The translations under genes were made by a program, and so were the position numbers. A DNA stretch of 5,916 nucleotides from JAXDLH01 sp034666705 (GTDB lineage: Bacteria > Chloroflexota > UBA6077 > SHYK01), in contig JAXDLH010000295.1 in NCBI GenBank assembly GCA_034666705.1, positions 1 through 5,916 of the forward strand, in the 5' to 3' direction. This document shows, one piece after another, positions 4,898-5,916 of this stretch (positions are counted from its first letter, which is position 1; every line of letters starts with the position of its first letter). The notes beneath the pieces are model-generated. The model was not told the origin of the DNA, made no database searches, and worked only from the letters and a program-made list of their open reading frames with translations.

Positions 4898-5916
4898 CTG
4901 GTGCAGAGTCCCTTTGCGGGCGGCATAGCGTGGCGTGCGGGTCAGCTCCAGAGCGGGCGGGGGGAAGACCAGTTGGTCGTGCGGGAGGTCCGGGGCCTGG
5001 ATCACGGTGCGGGTCGAGGGCCGAATGAAGCGCAGCTCGCGGCCGTGGGCCACGAACTCCGCCACGGGATCCTGGCCGGTATAGGCGTACTGTGGGAGGT
5101 AGACCACCAAGAGGTGGAGCGAGACTTCGAAGGGGTCCACCCCGGCGCGGCCCGCGATCTCGAGGCGCAGGGCCTGGAGGATCTGGGCGATGAGCAGCAC
5201 CGCCCACACCTGCTGGAGGATCACGGTGGGCTTGGCGGACCAGAGCAGATGCAGGCCCAACTCCCGCTTGAGGGTCTTGAAGGCCAGCTCGATGTCCCAG
5301 CGCCGCGCATAGAGCCGCGCGATGTCGCGGATGGGGAGGTGCGGGGGATCGAGGACGTTAGTCAGGTACTGGTAGGTGGTGGCCCCCACCTGGAAGCGCA
5401 CCAGCCGCACCGCGTGCGCCGCCCGATCGGCGCGATGCGCCCCCAACCAGACCAACCCGTCGAAGGTGCGGCCGTCATCGTAATACGCATGGATGAGGGT
5501 CGTGCTGGTCTTGGCCCGCAGGCGGCTCACCCACCAGTAACCCCGGGCGGTCAGTTCGTCAAACCAGGCGAAGCCGAAGTAGCCGAGATCGGCCACGAGC
5601 AAGCAGCCGGGTGGCAGGTCGGCGAGCAGGTCCCAGGCCACGACCTTCTCGTTCTGCATCGGGTCATCCTGGTGGACCACGGTGCGCCACTGCTGGAGCC
5701 GCAGGTCAAACAGCGCATTGAGCCGCCCCGGCAGCAGCTGGCGATCCCCTGGGGGCAGGGGCCGCAGCTCCGGGAGCATCCGGGCCACCGGATCCAGGGT
5801 GGTGGCATCGAGGGCGAGCACGGCGCTGGCGAACGGCGCCAGGGTCTGGTCCGCATAGGGGGCAAGGCGCTCGGCCAGCACCGTGCTCAACTGGGCGAAG
5901 AGTTGCGCCAACGGCG
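4883..5916 (-). CDS. IS4-family DDE transposase (5' partial)
   Basis: This enzyme cuts and joins the ends of its insertion sequence. Numbering from the first TTG in the frame (5911), the catalytic triad is Asp35 in LALDATTLD (32-40), Asp108 in VADLGYF (106-112) and Glu208. Glu208 sits in the IS4 signature Y-x2-R-x3-E-x6-K, complete as Tyr201, Arg204, Glu208 and Lys215 in YARRWDIELAFKTLK. The typical hydrophobic helix VWAVLLIAQILQALRL follows (235-250). The frame stays open to the right edge, and IS4 enzymes usually have about 60-100 residues before the first Asp motif, so TTG 5911 is not the true start and the N-terminus lies outside. No stop or frameshift is visible, so the copy may be active. 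It points towards the operon (convergent). Family assignment is firm; the exact IS name cannot be given. Confidence 0.92.
   Translation of the reverse strand, partial: PLAQLFAQLSTVLAERLAPYADQTLAPFASAVLALDATTLDPVARMLPELRPLPPGDRQLLPGRLNALFDLRLQQWRTVVHQDDPMQNEKVVAWDLLADLPPGCLLVADLGYFGFAWFDELTARGYWWVSRLRAKTSTTLIHAYYDDGRTFDGLVWLGAHRADRAAHAVRLVRFQVGATTYQYLTNVLDPPHLPIRDIARLYARRWDIELAFKTLKRELGLHLLWSAKPTVILQQVWAVLLIAQILQALRLEIAGRAGVDPFEVSLHLLVVYLPQYAYTGQDPVAEFVAHGRELRFIRPSTRTVIQAPDLPHDQLVFPPPALELTRTPRYAARKGTLHQPTPK
4883..5916 (-). mobile_element. Partial IS4-family insertion sequence
   Basis: The element is defined by its transposase. Its inner boundary lies somewhere in 4671-4882, because an IS end normally lies shortly beyond the transposase stop, and its other end is outside the window. 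Terminal inverted repeats and the target duplication therefore cannot be matched here. The insertion borders a metabolic operon without visibly disrupting its last gene. Confidence 0.75.

Noticed and set aside
4452..5207. Minus-strand frame overlapping the cysG 3' end and the transposase
   Set aside because: It is out of frame with the transposase that carries the IS4 signature, and its sequence is low-complexity Pro/Arg/Gly.

Overview
This window comes from a GC-rich bacterial chromosome. Its left three quarters form a plus-strand operon for assimilatory sulfate reduction together with synthesis of siroheme, the cofactor of sulfite reductase. The right end is the 3' part of an insertion sequence on the opposite strand. 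The taxon cannot be fixed from the sequence alone. The high GC, the one-reductase-type CysH with an iron-sulfur cluster, and the gene order would fit a non-model lineage such as Chloroflexota or Actinomycetota. That is a low-confidence inference.

Layout. Bases 2-1210 hold the C-terminal 402 residues of a siroheme/[4Fe-4S] sulfite reductase (CysI type), whose start lies left of the window. Bases 1229-2290 hold uroporphyrinogen-III synthase (HemD) with an odd N-terminal extension of about 74 residues. Bases 2287-3087 hold an assimilatory adenylyl-sulfate reductase (CysH). Bases 3084-4670 hold a CysG-like fusion of a precorrin-2 dehydrogenase/ferrochelatase domain and a uroporphyrinogen-III C-methyltransferase domain. 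The last three genes overlap by 4 bp at each junction (ATGA, then GTGA), so they are probably translationally coupled. Bases 4671-4882 contain no gene, only small palindromes. From 5916 down to 4883 on the minus strand runs a DDE transposase of the IS4 family with a complete YREK signature; its N-terminus lies right of the window.

How the genes work together. CysH reduces activated sulfate to sulfite and CysI reduces sulfite to sulfide. HemD makes uroporphyrinogen III, and the CysG-like fusion methylates it to precorrin-2, oxidises it to sirohydrochlorin and probably inserts iron to give siroheme for CysI. The ATP sulfurylase that should supply the substrate is not in the window.

Most unusual points. 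(1) Copies of one short repeat, with core CCTGAGCCYGTCG, sit in frame in two genes of the operon: in the N-terminal extension of HemD, and twice as an inverted pair in the linker between the two CysG domains. They are read as protein without breaking the frame, much like the palindromic elements known inside Rickettsia genes. (2) CysH reads LDTW where the family has the substrate-binding LDTG motif. No wholly new biological system is evident; the core genes belong to well-known families.
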